Assembly: GCF_000092905.1 (NCBI RefSeq)
Contig: NC_014098.1
Span: forward strand, 372,001-436,000
DNA length: 64,000 bases
Direction of reading: 5' to 3'
Origin: Kyrpidia tusciae DSM 2912
GTDB lineage: Bacteria; Bacillota; Bacilli; Kyrpidiales; Kyrpidiaceae
A model generated the notes under the pieces. It was given only the letters and a program-made list of their open reading frames with translations. It did no database searches and was not told the origin of the DNA. Positions 43,989 through 52,282 of this stretch are shown piece after piece. Position numbers and translations under genes: made by a program. Numbering within the stretch: the first letter of the stretch is position 1; each line of letters begins with the position of its first letter.

Positions 43989-44561
43989 GTGGCGGTGAGA
44001 GGCAAGGGATCAGAAGTCAGGGGAATGGTAATGGCGGCGCTCATGGCCGCGGTCACCGGGGCGCTGGCCTATGTGGCGGTCCCGCTTCCTTTCACCCAAG
44101 TGCCCATCAGCGGGCAAAACTTGGGTGTCATGCTGTCGGGGCTGTTGCTCGGGCCCTGGTGGGGCGGACTCAGTATGGTCTTATACGTTTTGTTGGTGGC
44201 GCTGGGCGTTCCCATCGGCGCCCGGGGACATGCGGGCCTCGGGGTTCTGCTCGGTCCGACGGGCGGGTATCTGATTGGATTTATCATCGGTGCCTTCGTC
44301 ATCGGTTGGTTCGTGCGAGGTCGGTTGACGATTTTTCGGGCTCTTGTGGGGAGTGTGGTCGGGGGCGCCCTGGTGGCGTACATTCCCGGGGCCGCTTGGC
44401 TGGCCCACGTCGGGCATCTGACCGCGGGACAAGCCATCACCCTGGGGGTGCTGCCCTTTATTCCCGGGGATCTCGTTAAAGCGGTGATTGCCGCAGTCGC
44501 GGCGGTGGGGGTGGACCGGGCCTACTCCCTGGCAGGAGTCCGGGGCCGGGCGCCCTGGTGA
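43989..44561 (+). CDS. bioY: Biotin transporter substrate-binding component BioY
   Basis: A 190-residue, six-helix S-component; GTG 43989 is chosen for GGGGGGAGATCGAT. Signatures: VPLPFTQVPISGQNLGVMLSGLLLGPWWGGLSMVLYVLLVALGVPIGARGHAGLGVLLGPTGGYLIGF and the late VLPFIPGDLVKAVIAA, all typical of BioY. It binds biotin in the membrane. Divergent from ecfA1A2-ecfT, the likely energising module. Confidence 0.92.
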   Translation: MAVRGKGSEVRGMVMAALMAAVTGALAYVAVPLPFTQVPISGQNLGVMLSGLLLGPWWGGLSMVLYVLLVALGVPIGARGHAGLGVLLGPTGGYLIGFIIGAFVIGWFVRGRLTIFRALVGSVVGGALVAYIPGAAWLAHVGHLTAGQAITLGVLPFIPGDLVKAVIAAVAAVGVDRAYSLAGVRGRAPW

Positions 44562-44612
44562 CGCCTTCGAATCTTTTTTGACAGCGCTGCGCTGAATTTG
44601 TCGAAAAAGGGG

Positions 44613-44660
44613 AAAGCCCGCGGCGGGGAGGCCAATTTTCCGCCTGCGGGCTTTTATTTT
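44613..44660 (+). terminator. Strong intrinsic terminator after bioY
   Basis: Stem AAAGCCCGC-GGCGG paired with CCGCC-TGCGGGCTTT, followed by ATTTTT. The rest of the gap to 44862 holds no gene I recognise; it should contain the promoter of the ba3 oxidase genes. Confidence 0.85.
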
Positions 44661-44862
44661 TGGCAAAAAGATGGCGTTTGTGCCTTTCTCGTGAAACCTT
44701 TGTGTCGGTTGTGTGTCTACTCAACATTCCTGGTAGTTTTGTACTACTGTCTATGGTCTCTTTTTATCATGCGCTGGTTTAAGGGAAGCAGGAAACTGAG
44801 GGTGGAATTAGCCGAGGCGGTTCATCTGTTCAGCGTCCATGGTTATGAAAGGAGGGGGCACA

Positions 44863-45012
44863 ATGGCCCAGATGTCAGCTCCAAAAACCAGGGAGCGGGA
44901 GACGGAAGCAGAGGAGAACCTGAAAGGGACTCTGGCTTCGGTATTTATCGTGGGGGCGGTTCTGTTGGCGTCGTGGCTCGGGGTCTTCATTCTCTTTTTG
45001 GACAGGAATTGA
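44863..45012 (+). CDS. ba3-type cytochrome c oxidase subunit IIa, small
   Basis: A 49-residue protein starting MAQMSAPKTRERETEAEENL, preceded by a very strong SD (AAAGGAGGGGGCACA). It has one transmembrane helix (GTLASVFIVGAVLLASWLGVFILFL) ending at the short tail DRN. The size, single helix and position just before the ba3 subunit II and I genes match the CoxIIa/CbaD peptide that packs against subunit I in ba3 oxidases. Confidence 0.8.
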   Translation: MAQMSAPKTRERETEAEENLKGTLASVFIVGAVLLASWLGVFILFLDRN

Positions 45013-45092
45013 GTCGGGAGTGAGCCTTGCAGCTAAGGACACAATCAGTGAATCGCTTTCCGCAAGGTTAGAGTGGGGAGGAGGGGTCGGAT

Positions 45093-45560
45093 ATGCACTT
45101 GCATCGCTATGAAAAAATCTGGCTCACCGTTGGCGTGCTGACGTTGATTGCATTTATCATCACACTTGGGGTGAACGCCTTCGCCATGGGGGCTCAACCG
45201 CCGAGTAACACTCAGGTGATGGACCCGACCAAAGTGAGCCAGACGCCGCCTTTCGATCAACCTGCTTTGAAACAAATCGGCCAGAACAATTACGTGGCCA
45301 ACATGACGGCGTTTGTGTTTAGCTATGCACCGAACCGCATGGAGGTCCCGGTGGGATCCACGGTGACTTTCAACGTCACGAGTAAAGATGTGGTGCACGG
45401 GTTTGAAATACCGGGGACGAACGTGAATATGATGATCATTCCCGGGTTGGTCAACTCCGCGACCCACACCTTCACAAAGCCCGGGGATTACTTAATTCTT
45501 TGTAACGAGTACTGCGGAACCGGCCACCAGTTGATGGCTGCTCACTTAATTGTGAAGTAG
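45093..45560 (+). CDS. ba3-type cytochrome c oxidase subunit II
   Basis: A 155-residue protein. One N-terminal membrane helix (residues 8-31) anchors a cupredoxin domain outside. The CuA ligands are present: H in DVVHGFEIPG and CNEYCGTGHQLM (two Cys, His, Met). It accepts electrons from cytochrome c. The short single-helix form, with no cytochrome c domain, is typical of ba3 oxidases. It lies between subunit IIa and subunit I. Confidence 0.92.
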   Translation: MHLHRYEKIWLTVGVLTLIAFIITLGVNAFAMGAQPPSNTQVMDPTKVSQTPPFDQPALKQIGQNNYVANMTAFVFSYAPNRMEVPVGSTVTFNVTSKDVVHGFEIPGTNVNMMIIPGLVNSATHTFTKPGDYLILCNEYCGTGHQLMAAHLIVK

Positions 45561-45583
45561 AGACGGGAAGGATGTGAATCAGG

Positions 45584-47254
45584 ATGGCGCAAGCACAAGT
45601 GGCGGAAGCCCAGGATGTGCGGGTGGACCGAGCAGCCGCCCGGTTGAGCTTGGCTTACGTGTTGGTGGCTTTTTTGTCTTTCGGAGTGGCGGCAACCGCC
45701 GGCCTGCTCCAAGGTCTGGACCGGGGCGGCGTCATCACCCTGCCGAAATGGTTGAACTATTACCAGATTCTCACTGCGCACGGCGTGTACATGGGGCTTC
45801 TTTTTACCACCTACTTTATCATTGGCTTTTTCTTTTCCGGTGTCGCCCGAACCACTGGCGGTTCATTGCCCCCGGTGGCCCGCAGGCTGGGCTGGCTCGG
45901 CTGGTGGATGATGGTCATCGGGCAAGTGGCGGCGACCTTCGAAGTATTAGCGGGAAATGCGTCGGTCCTGTACACGTTTTACGCGCCGATGAAGGCGTCG
46001 CCGCTCTTCTATATCGGCACGGCCCTGGTGGTGGTGGGCAGTTGGTTCGGGGGGTACGGCGTCTTTGCGGCATACCGGGTCTGGAAACGGAAAAATCCCG
46101 GTAAGCTCTCGCCCCTTTTCACCTTTATGGCCTTTGCCACCATGCTGCTCTGGCAGATCGCGACCATCGGCGTGGCCCTGGAGGTCGTTCTGCAACTGAT
46201 TCCGTGGTCTTTTGGCTGGGTTTCGACCGTCAATGTGTTACTGAGCCGGATGTTGTTCTGGTATTTCGGCCATCCCCTGGTGTATTTCTGGCTGCTTCCA
46301 GCATACACCATGTGGTATGCGGTGATGCCGAAAATCATCGGCGGCAAGGTGTTCAGCGACGCTTTGGCGCGAACCAGTTTTGTGATGTTTATCCTGCTCT
46401 CGACGCCCGTCGGCTTTCACCATCAATTGTTGGAGCCGGGTATTCCGCCGCTGTGGAAATTCTTGCATGTGACTTTGACCATGTTTGTCGTGGTTCCTTC
46501 TCTGATGACCGCTTTCAATATGTTTGCGGTGTTTGAATCGGCGGGCCGCGCCAAGGGAGCGACGGGGCTGTTCGGGTGGTTTAAAAAGCTCCCCTGGAAC
46601 GATGTGCGGTTTATGGCTCCGATGATGGGCATGATCGCCTTCATCCCGGGCGGTGCCGGTGGGATTATCAACGCCAGTAACCAGATGAACGAGGTCGTTC
46701 ACAATACGATCTTTATCACAGGTCACTTCCACCTGACCGTCGGCACAGCAGTGGCAATGACCTTCTTCGGCATCAGTTATTGGCTGTTGCCGCACCTCAC
46801 AGGTCGAAAGTTGACGCGGGCGGCCAATAAAGTGGGACTCGTCCAGGCGGTGATCTGGGCCACCGGGATGCTGCTCATGTCCGGTTCCATGCATTACATG
46901 GGGCTCTTGGGTGTACCCCGGCGCACTGCCTACACGACTTACATGAATGACCCCACTGCAGTCAGCTGGATGCCCCTCGAGGGGGTCATGGCACTCGGTG
47001 GTACGCTGCTTTTCATCGGAGCCATGCTCATGATCGGCATGGTCGTTTACTTGACTTGGTTTGCTCCGAAAGGCTTTGAGGAGTACCCGATCGGAGAGGT
47101 GGCCAATCCTGCGGAGGCGACGCCCCGGGTCTTGGAACGCTGGCCGGTGATCATCTCGTTGGCCGCGGTCCTGATCCTTGTGGCCTACGCCTACCCTGTC
47201 ATCGATACGCTGCAAAATGCGCCTCCCAGCGCTCCGGGGATACGGACTTGGTAG
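45584..47254 (+). CDS. ba3-type cytochrome c oxidase subunit I
   Basis: A 556-residue, 12-14-helix heme-copper oxidase. Heme ligand H is in AHGVYMGLLFTTY; the CuB histidine and cross-linked tyrosine are in YFGHPLVYFWLLP; the histidine pair is in GFHHQLLEPG; the late histidines are in FITGHFHLTVGTA. The sequence between them (absence of the E-containing GHPEVY) marks a B-type (ba3) oxidase. It reduces oxygen and pumps protons, and generally works at low oxygen. Confidence 0.93.
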   Translation: MAQAQVAEAQDVRVDRAAARLSLAYVLVAFLSFGVAATAGLLQGLDRGGVITLPKWLNYYQILTAHGVYMGLLFTTYFIIGFFFSGVARTTGGSLPPVARRLGWLGWWMMVIGQVAATFEVLAGNASVLYTFYAPMKASPLFYIGTALVVVGSWFGGYGVFAAYRVWKRKNPGKLSPLFTFMAFATMLLWQIATIGVALEVVLQLIPWSFGWVSTVNVLLSRMLFWYFGHPLVYFWLLPAYTMWYAVMPKIIGGKVFSDALARTSFVMFILLSTPVGFHHQLLEPGIPPLWKFLHVTLTMFVVVPSLMTAFNMFAVFESAGRAKGATGLFGWFKKLPWNDVRFMAPMMGMIAFIPGGAGGIINASNQMNEVVHNTIFITGHFHLTVGTAVAMTFFGISYWLLPHLTGRKLTRAANKVGLVQAVIWATGMLLMSGSMHYMGLLGVPRRTAYTTYMNDPTAVSWMPLEGVMALGGTLLFIGAMLMIGMVVYLTWFAPKGFEEYPIGEVANPAEATPRVLERWPVIISLAAVLILVAYAYPVIDTLQNAPPSAPGIRTW

Positions 47255-47266
47255 AAACTTAAAGGA

Positions 47267-47302
47267 GGCGGGGACGGTCCAGTGCCGCCCCCGTCTTTTT
47301 TA
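47267..47302 (+). terminator. Intrinsic terminator after the ba3 operon
   Basis: GGCGGGGACGG with CCGCCCCCGTC (loop TCCAGTG, one bulged A), then TTTTTT. Confidence 0.65.
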
Positions 47303-47332
47303 TTGACAAAGCGAACGGTCGGTCGATAGAAT
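47303..47332 (+). promoter_or_regulatory. Promoter of the tetR-etfBA unit
   Basis: A perfect -35 TTGACA (47303-47308), 18-base spacer, and -10 TAGAAT (47327-47332), with the operator palindrome immediately downstream. Confidence 0.75.
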
Positions 47333-47339
47333 AAGAATG

Positions 47340-47357
47340 AATGAATCACCATTCATT
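47340..47357 (+). promoter_or_regulatory. TetR/FadR-type operator palindrome
   Basis: AATGAAT-CACC-ATTCATT, just after the -10 box. It closely resembles the Bacillus FadR operator (TGAATGAnTAnTCATTCA), so the adjacent TetR-family gene probably represses its own operon and is released by long-chain acyl-CoA. Confidence 0.65.
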
Positions 47358-47365
47358 TTATCGGG

Positions 47366-48013
47366 GTGAGAGCGATTGCGCTGCGCAAGGATCGAGCAAA
47401 ATACGTAGCGATTCTGCAGGCGGCCGTAAAAGTGATGGCCGAGTCCGGGTACTATAATGCCCAGGTGTCCCGGATTGCCCGGGAGGCCGGGGTCGCGGAC
47501 GGCACCGTGTACCTCTATTTTAAAAACAAAGAAGATATTCTCATCTCCATTCTCCGGGAGACGATCGGGGAGATCATCGAACGGGTCCAGGCGGCTCTGG
47601 CCGGGCTCGAAGATCCCGCCGAGATGTTGCATCGTTTGGTGTTTCTGTACTTTCGAGGACTTGCGGAAACGAAAGACCTGGCCATGGTCACCCAGGTCCA
47701 CCTCCGTCAGACCAATCCCGACGTGAGACGCAAGATCGGCGACATTATGCGCCCCTATTACCGAATCATCGATGGGATCATCGAGCGGGGAGTGGATCAG
47801 GGAATGTTTCGACCGACCATCGATCGGCGCATCGCTCGGCGAATGATCTTTGGCACCATGGACGAAACGGTCACCGCCTGGGTTTTGACCGGAGCGAAGT
47901 ATGACCTGGTGGCCCTGGCGGGGCCGGTGGTAGACCTGTTACTCGGAGGGCTGGTCCGCCGCGAAGATGAACGATGGCGAAAAGAACCGGACAGAAAGGA
48001 GTCCTTGGGATGA
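47366..48013 (+). CDS. TetR-family regulator, FadR-like
   Basis: A 215-residue protein with a GTG start after ATCGGG. The N-terminal helix-turn-helix is VSRIAREAGVADGTVYLYFKNKEDIL (residues 31-56), preceded by ILQAAVKVMAESGYYNAQ. The ligand domain includes LAMVTQVHLRQTNPDVRRKIGDIMRPYYRIID, as in Bacillota fatty-acid regulators (FadR/YsiA). It overlaps etfB (ATGA), and in Bacillus fadR sits with etfB/etfA in the same way. It probably controls fatty-acid degradation genes. Confidence 0.85.
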   Translation: MRAIALRKDRAKYVAILQAAVKVMAESGYYNAQVSRIAREAGVADGTVYLYFKNKEDILISILRETIGEIIERVQAALAGLEDPAEMLHRLVFLYFRGLAETKDLAMVTQVHLRQTNPDVRRKIGDIMRPYYRIIDGIIERGVDQGMFRPTIDRRIARRMIFGTMDETVTAWVLTGAKYDLVALAGPVVDLLLGGLVRREDERWRKEPDRKESLG

Positions 48014-48777
48014 ACATCATTGTGTGCATGAAACAGACTTTCGATACCGAGGAACGCATCGTTCTCGACAATGGAAAGATTAAGGAAGACGGGGTCAAGT
48101 TCGTGATCAATCCGTATGACGAGTTCGCGGTGGAAGAGGCGATCCGTCTCAAAGAGCAACACGGAGGCCAGGTCACGGTGATCACTCTCGGGCCGCCCCG
48201 GGCGGAGGAGGCTTTGCGAACGGCGTTGGCCATGGGGGCGGACGATGCGGTCATCATCGATGATCCGAGCCTGTTTGGGGATGAGTACACGGCGGCCCAG
48301 GTGCTGGCGAAGGCTGTAGAGAAGCATCCCTACGATATCATTCTCGCCGGGAATCAGGCGGTGGATGACGGCTCGGGCCAGGTCGCCGTCCGGCTGGCGG
48401 AACTGCTCGGCATTCCACATATCGGCACGGTTACAAAGCTTGAGGTGGCGGACGGGAAGGTGCGGGCGGAGCGGGATGCGGAAGGGGACGTCGAGGTGGT
48501 GGAGGGCGACCTGCCCATCTTGGTCACCGCCCAACAGGGGCTCAATGAGCCGCGGTATCCGTCCTTGATCGGTATCCGCAAGGCCAACAAAAAGCCCATC
48601 ACCCGGTATACTGCCGCGGACCTCGGCCTCGATGCGTCTGAGGTTGGCGCGAAAGCGGAGATCCTCGAGATCTTCCTGCCCAAGCCAAAGGTTGGCGGGC
48701 GGATTCTCCAGGGGGATTTGGCCGATCAGGTAAAGGAATTGGTTCAGGGCCTGCGTTCAGACGAAAAAGTGCTCTAA
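48010..48777 (+). CDS. etfB: Electron transfer flavoprotein beta subunit
   Basis: A 255-residue protein; ATG 48010 follows AAAGGAGTCCTTGG. Signatures: MNIIVCMKQTFDTEERIV, KFVINPYDEFAVEEAIRLKE, and NQAVDDGSGQVAVRLAELLG; the ETF-beta signature VEGDLPILVTAQQGLNEPRYPSL lies near residues 170-192. It binds AMP and, with EtfA, carries electrons from acyl-CoA dehydrogenases to the quinone pool. Confidence 0.94.
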   Translation: MNIIVCMKQTFDTEERIVLDNGKIKEDGVKFVINPYDEFAVEEAIRLKEQHGGQVTVITLGPPRAEEALRTALAMGADDAVIIDDPSLFGDEYTAAQVLAKAVEKHPYDIILAGNQAVDDGSGQVAVRLAELLGIPHIGTVTKLEVADGKVRAERDAEGDVEVVEGDLPILVTAQQGLNEPRYPSLIGIRKANKKPITRYTAADLGLDASEVGAKAEILEIFLPKPKVGGRILQGDLADQVKELVQGLRSDEKVL

Positions 48778-48799
48778 CGTATAGAGAGGAGAGACGACA

Positions 48800-49780
48800 A
48801 TGGCGCGTAGATGTTTGGTGATGGCGGATCTGCGTGGGGGCAAAGTCCGGAATGTGACCTATGAAGCTCTGGCCGCCGCCCGGCGTCTGGCGGAGGGTGG
48901 AGAAGTTTCTGGTGCTCTCGTCGGGGATGGCGTAAGTGGATTTGCCCAGGGGCTGGGGGCGTACGGCGCCGATAAAGTGTACGTCGTGGAAGATGCCGGG
49001 TTGAAGCATTATACGCCGGACGCTTATGCCTCGGTGATGGAGCGGCTGATCCGAACGGCAGATCCCGACGTGGTGCTCTTTGCCCACTCGGCGATCGGCC
49101 GGGATTTGGCGCCGAAGCTCGCGGCCCGGTTTGGCGCGGGTCAAGTGTCCGATGTGGTGGACGTGGCGTTGGAGGGCGGGAAGATCGTGTTCACCCGGCC
49201 GATTTATGCGGGGAAAGCGTTTACAAAGCTGACGATCCCCGAAGGCAAGGTGTTTGCGACCGTTCGGCCCAACAACCTGCCCGCCGACGAGCCGGATGCG
49301 GGACGGAGTGCCACTGTGGAAACGGTGGGGGCCGATTTATCCGGAGTCTCTTTGCGAACCGTGGTCAAAGAAGTGGTGCAAAAGGCCACTTCCGGTGTGG
49401 ATTTGACCGAGGCGAAGATTATCGTTTCCGGCGGTCGCGGAGTCAAAAGTGCCGAGGGTTTCAAGCCTCTTTACGAGTTGGCCGAGGTTCTCGGGGCGGC
49501 GGTGGGCGCTTCCCGGGCGGCCTGTGACGCCGGTTACTGTGATTATTCGCTGCAGATCGGACAGACCGGCAAAGTCGTGACGCCGGATCTGTACATCGCC
49601 TGCGGAATTTCGGGTGCGATCCAACACCTGGCGGGCATGTCGAACTCGAAAGTGATCGTGGCCATCAACAAAGATCCGGAAGCGCCGATTTTTAAAATCG
49701 CGAATTACGGGATTGTCGGCGATCTGTTCGAAGTGGTTCCCATGCTCACCGAGGAATTGAAAAAAGTTCTCGCCGATTGA
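48800..49780 (+). CDS. etfA: Electron transfer flavoprotein alpha subunit
   Basis: A 326-residue protein; the start follows GAGAGGAGAGACGACA. The C-terminal FAD-binding domain has [37 protein letters not shown] and [17 protein letters not shown], the classic EtfA signature. The N-terminal domain is the ETF fold that pairs with EtfB, 22 bases upstream. FAD-bound partner of EtfB. Confidence 0.95.
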   Translation: MARRCLVMADLRGGKVRNVTYEALAAARRLAEGGEVSGALVGDGVSGFAQGLGAYGADKVYVVEDAGLKHYTPDAYASVMERLIRTADPDVVLFAHSAIGRDLAPKLAARFGAGQVSDVVDVALEGGKIVFTRPIYAGKAFTKLTIPEGKVFATVRPNNLPADEPDAGRSATVETVGADLSGVSLRTVVKEVVQKATSGVDLTEAKIIVSGGRGVKSAEGFKPLYELAEVLGAAVGASRAACDAGYCDYSLQIGQTGKVVTPDLYIACGISGAIQHLAGMSNSKVIVAINKDPEAPIFKIANYGIVGDLFEVVPMLTEELKKVLAD

Positions 49781-49870
49781 GGCTGGTGAGTTCCGGTCCG
49801 CGAGGGCGGGACTCCGGCGGTACAAGGCGGTAGAAGGCAGAAGGGTTGGCGCCTCGCGCGTCGACCTTTT

Positions 49871-49899
49871 TTGTCGTCGGGTAACCCTTTTGCTATACT
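49871..49899 (+). promoter_or_regulatory. speE promoter
   Basis: TTGTCG (49871-49876), 17-base spacer, TATACT (49894-49899), 31 bases before the ATG. Confidence 0.6.
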
Positions 49900-49930
49900 G
49901 GCTCTTGGCGATGTGTAGGGGGTGAAGAAG

Positions 49931-50803
49931 ATGAACCGACCTGAATACATTCAGGAGCGAGACGGGGCTTTGTGGTTGACTGAAGTGGAATCGGATCATC
50001 TGAAATTAAACTGGAGATTAAAAGACGTTCTTCACGTGGAACGGTCGCCTTTTCAAGAGATCGTGATCGTGGACACGGAAACCTTCGGCCGGGCGCTGGT
50101 CCTGGACGGTGTCGTACAGACCACGGCAGGGGACGAGTTTATCTATAACGAGATGATCAGCCACATCCCCCTGGCCTTGCATCCGAATCCAAAGCGGGTG
50201 CTGGTGATCGGCGGAGGTGACGGAGGTGTCGTGCGCGAATGTCTGAAATATCCTTCCGTTGAGCGGGTGGATCTGGTGGAAATCGATGAGCGGGTGACCC
50301 GGGCCTGCAAGATGTATCTGCCTGAACTGGCCGGAAAGTTGGACGATCCCCGGGTGCGTACCCGGTTTGAAGACGGGGTGCAGTATGTCAAGGGCGTTCG
50401 GAATCAGTATGACGTGATCATCGTCGACTCCTCGGATCCCATTGGCCCGGCCGCGGTTCTCTTTGAGGAACCGTTTTACCGTTTGGTGAAAGAGGCTCTT
50501 CGTCCGGGCGGAATCATGGTCTGTCAGAGTGAATCCCCGTTTTTTTATCTGCCGGTGCTTCAGAATACCCGGCGGCTGCTGAACGAATTGTTTCCCGTTA
50601 CCCGGACTTACTGGGCTCCGGTGCCGACATATCCCGGGGCTTTGTGGACCTTTACTTTGGGGTGTTTGTTCGATCCATTTGAGGATTCCGGGTGGATCTG
50701 CCGGATTCGCGAGAAGAGTACACGGTATGTAACGGCGGAACTCGCGGTTGGGAGTTTTGTCCTGCCCGCCTTTGTGCGCGGCGCCCTCGGGGTGGCGGAA
50801 TGA
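49931..50803 (+). CDS. speE: Spermidine synthase (polyamine aminopropyltransferase)
   Basis: A 290-residue protein; ATG 49931 follows AGGGGGTGAAGAAG. Family signatures: LDGVVQTTAGDEFIYNEMISHIPL, the nucleotide-binding VLVIGGGDGGVVRE, VDLVEIDERVT, and IIVDSSDPIGPA with the catalytic aspartate. It transfers aminopropyl from decarboxylated SAM to putrescine. speD is not in the window. The decayed MFS gene overlaps its stop. Confidence 0.93.
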   Translation: MNRPEYIQERDGALWLTEVESDHLKLNWRLKDVLHVERSPFQEIVIVDTETFGRALVLDGVVQTTAGDEFIYNEMISHIPLALHPNPKRVLVIGGGDGGVVRECLKYPSVERVDLVEIDERVTRACKMYLPELAGKLDDPRVRTRFEDGVQYVKGVRNQYDVIIVDSSDPIGPAAVLFEEPFYRLVKEALRPGGIMVCQSESPFFYLPVLQNTRRLLNELFPVTRTYWAPVPTYPGALWTFTLGCLFDPFEDSGWICRIREKSTRYVTAELAVGSFVLPAFVRGALGVAE

Positions 50804-51089
50804 AGCCCGGGCGGTATGAGACCGTCGAAGACCCGGAAACTTCGTGGCGGTGTTCCCTGTATCTGTTGTGGCTGAGCAATTTTATTGCGGTGTTGGGGCT
50901 CAATTTTCAGTGGTCGTTTATCCCCCTCTATCTTCCGTATCTGGGGGGGATCTTCACCCGGGCGGTGGGGGTGTGGTCAGGGGCGATCATGGCGGTCATT
51001 CCCTTGGTGGAGCGGTCACTGGTCCGCTGTGGGGAAATTCCCAAATGACAAAGTTTTCCCGGCTTACTCGGCATCGGGGAAAAAGGTGA
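50800..51089 (+). pseudogene. Truncated, frameshifted MFS transporter
   Basis: From ATG 50800 (ATGA overlap with speE) the first residues read like an MFS N-terminus: SLYLLWLSNFIAVLGLNFQWSFIPLYLPYLGG... VWSGAIMAVIPLV, covering TM1 and the start of TM2. The frame then ends at 51048. A +1 shift continues with GPLWGNSQMTKFSRLTRHRGKR, which looks like the motif A region after TM2, before stopping at 51089. The other ten helices are absent, so this is a relic. Confidence 0.6.
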
Positions 51090-51213
51090 AGAATCGGGCA
51101 GACTGTCACATTTTGGCCATATTAACTCCCAGGATTTTTTGATATTATGGAAATGGACTCCTGCGCAGGGGATGGGCCGCACTAAGAGATAAGGCAAAGG
51201 GAGGGTTTGGTGG

Positions 51214-52218
51214 GTGAGGCCGAAACATCGCATCGGACTACTGCTTGTCATGGTAGGGCTCCTGTTTGGACTGACCGGTTGTGGGAAGGCCGATATGTCC
51301 GTTCTCGATCCGGCCGGGCCGGTGGCCAAGATGGAATTATCGGTGATTATGACCAGCGTGTACATTATGACCGGCGTATTTATTGTGGCAATGGCGATTC
51401 TCGTGTATGTGCTCATCCGCTTCCGCCGGCGCAAGGGACAGGATTTGCCGCCGAAACAGGTGGAAGGAAACAACTGGCTGGAATTGACGTGGACCGTTAT
51501 TCCTCTCATTCTTATGGGGATTCTGGCTGTTCCAACGGTAACCACCGCTTTTGCACTGGATCAGAAACAGACAGGTCCGAACACCATGAATGTGACGGTC
51601 AAAGCTTCTCAGTTTTGGTGGCAGTTTGAATATCCTGACCTGGGGATTGTAACTGCGCAAGCTTTACACATCCCCGTGGGAACAAAAGTCAACCTCAAGC
51701 TGGAAACCACAGACGTGATGCATTCGTTCTGGGTGCCCCGACTGGCCGGCAAGACTGACCTCGTTCCTGGCCGGGTAAACACCATGTGGTTCGAGGCGAG
51801 CCAACCGGGGGAATACCAAGGAAAATGTGCAGAGTACTGCGGCCCGAGCCACGGTGTGATGGACTTTGTTGTTATTGCCGACACGCCGCAGCAATTCCAG
51901 GCTTGGGTTGAACGCATGAAGAATCCCCAAGTGCAGCCTACCAGTGCGTTGGCCGCGGAGGGTGAGAAGTTGTTTGCACAAAACTGCGCCACATGCCACG
52001 CCGTTGCGGGAACGAACTTCAAGGGGATTCTGGGACCGGATTTGACAGACTTTGCGGATCGTCCGAAAGTGGCCGGGGTTTTGGATAACACCCCCGCTGA
52101 TGTAGAGAAGTGGATCAGCGATCCGGCAGCGATCAAACCGGGTACGAAGATGCCCAAACTGCCCTTGAATCAGCAGCAGGTCTCCGCTCTTGCCGTGTTC
52201 CTGGAGGGGTTGAAGTAA
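51214..52218 (+). CDS. ctaC: caa3-type cytochrome c oxidase subunit II with cytochrome c domain
   Basis: A 334-residue protein; GTG 51214 after AAGGGAGGGTTTGG. A lipoprotein signal with lipobox GLTGC is followed by two membrane helices (about residues 45-68 and 88-106). The cupredoxin domain has CuA ligands in DVMHSFWVPRL and CAEYCGPSHGVM. The C-terminal cytochrome c domain has heme motif CATCH (about residue 259) and a methionine ligand in GTKMPKLPL. The fused cytochrome defines the caa3 type, as in Bacillus CtaC. Confidence 0.95.
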   Translation: MRPKHRIGLLLVMVGLLFGLTGCGKADMSVLDPAGPVAKMELSVIMTSVYIMTGVFIVAMAILVYVLIRFRRRKGQDLPPKQVEGNNWLELTWTVIPLILMGILAVPTVTTAFALDQKQTGPNTMNVTVKASQFWWQFEYPDLGIVTAQALHIPVGTKVNLKLETTDVMHSFWVPRLAGKTDLVPGRVNTMWFEASQPGEYQGKCAEYCGPSHGVMDFVVIADTPQQFQAWVERMKNPQVQPTSALAAEGEKLFAQNCATCHAVAGTNFKGILGPDLTDFADRPKVAGVLDNTPADVEKWISDPAAIKPGTKMPKLPLNQQQVSALAVFLEGLK

Positions 52219-52282
52219 CGGCGCATCGCGTGTTGGCAGCTTATTTTGAAGGGTGAGTAGGGACGAAGAGGAGGGTTATGGG

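Noticed and set aside
46238-47215. 325-residue minus-strand frame inside the ba3 subunit I gene
   Set aside because: Histidine/arginine-rich antisense reading of a membrane protein; no plausible start or homology.
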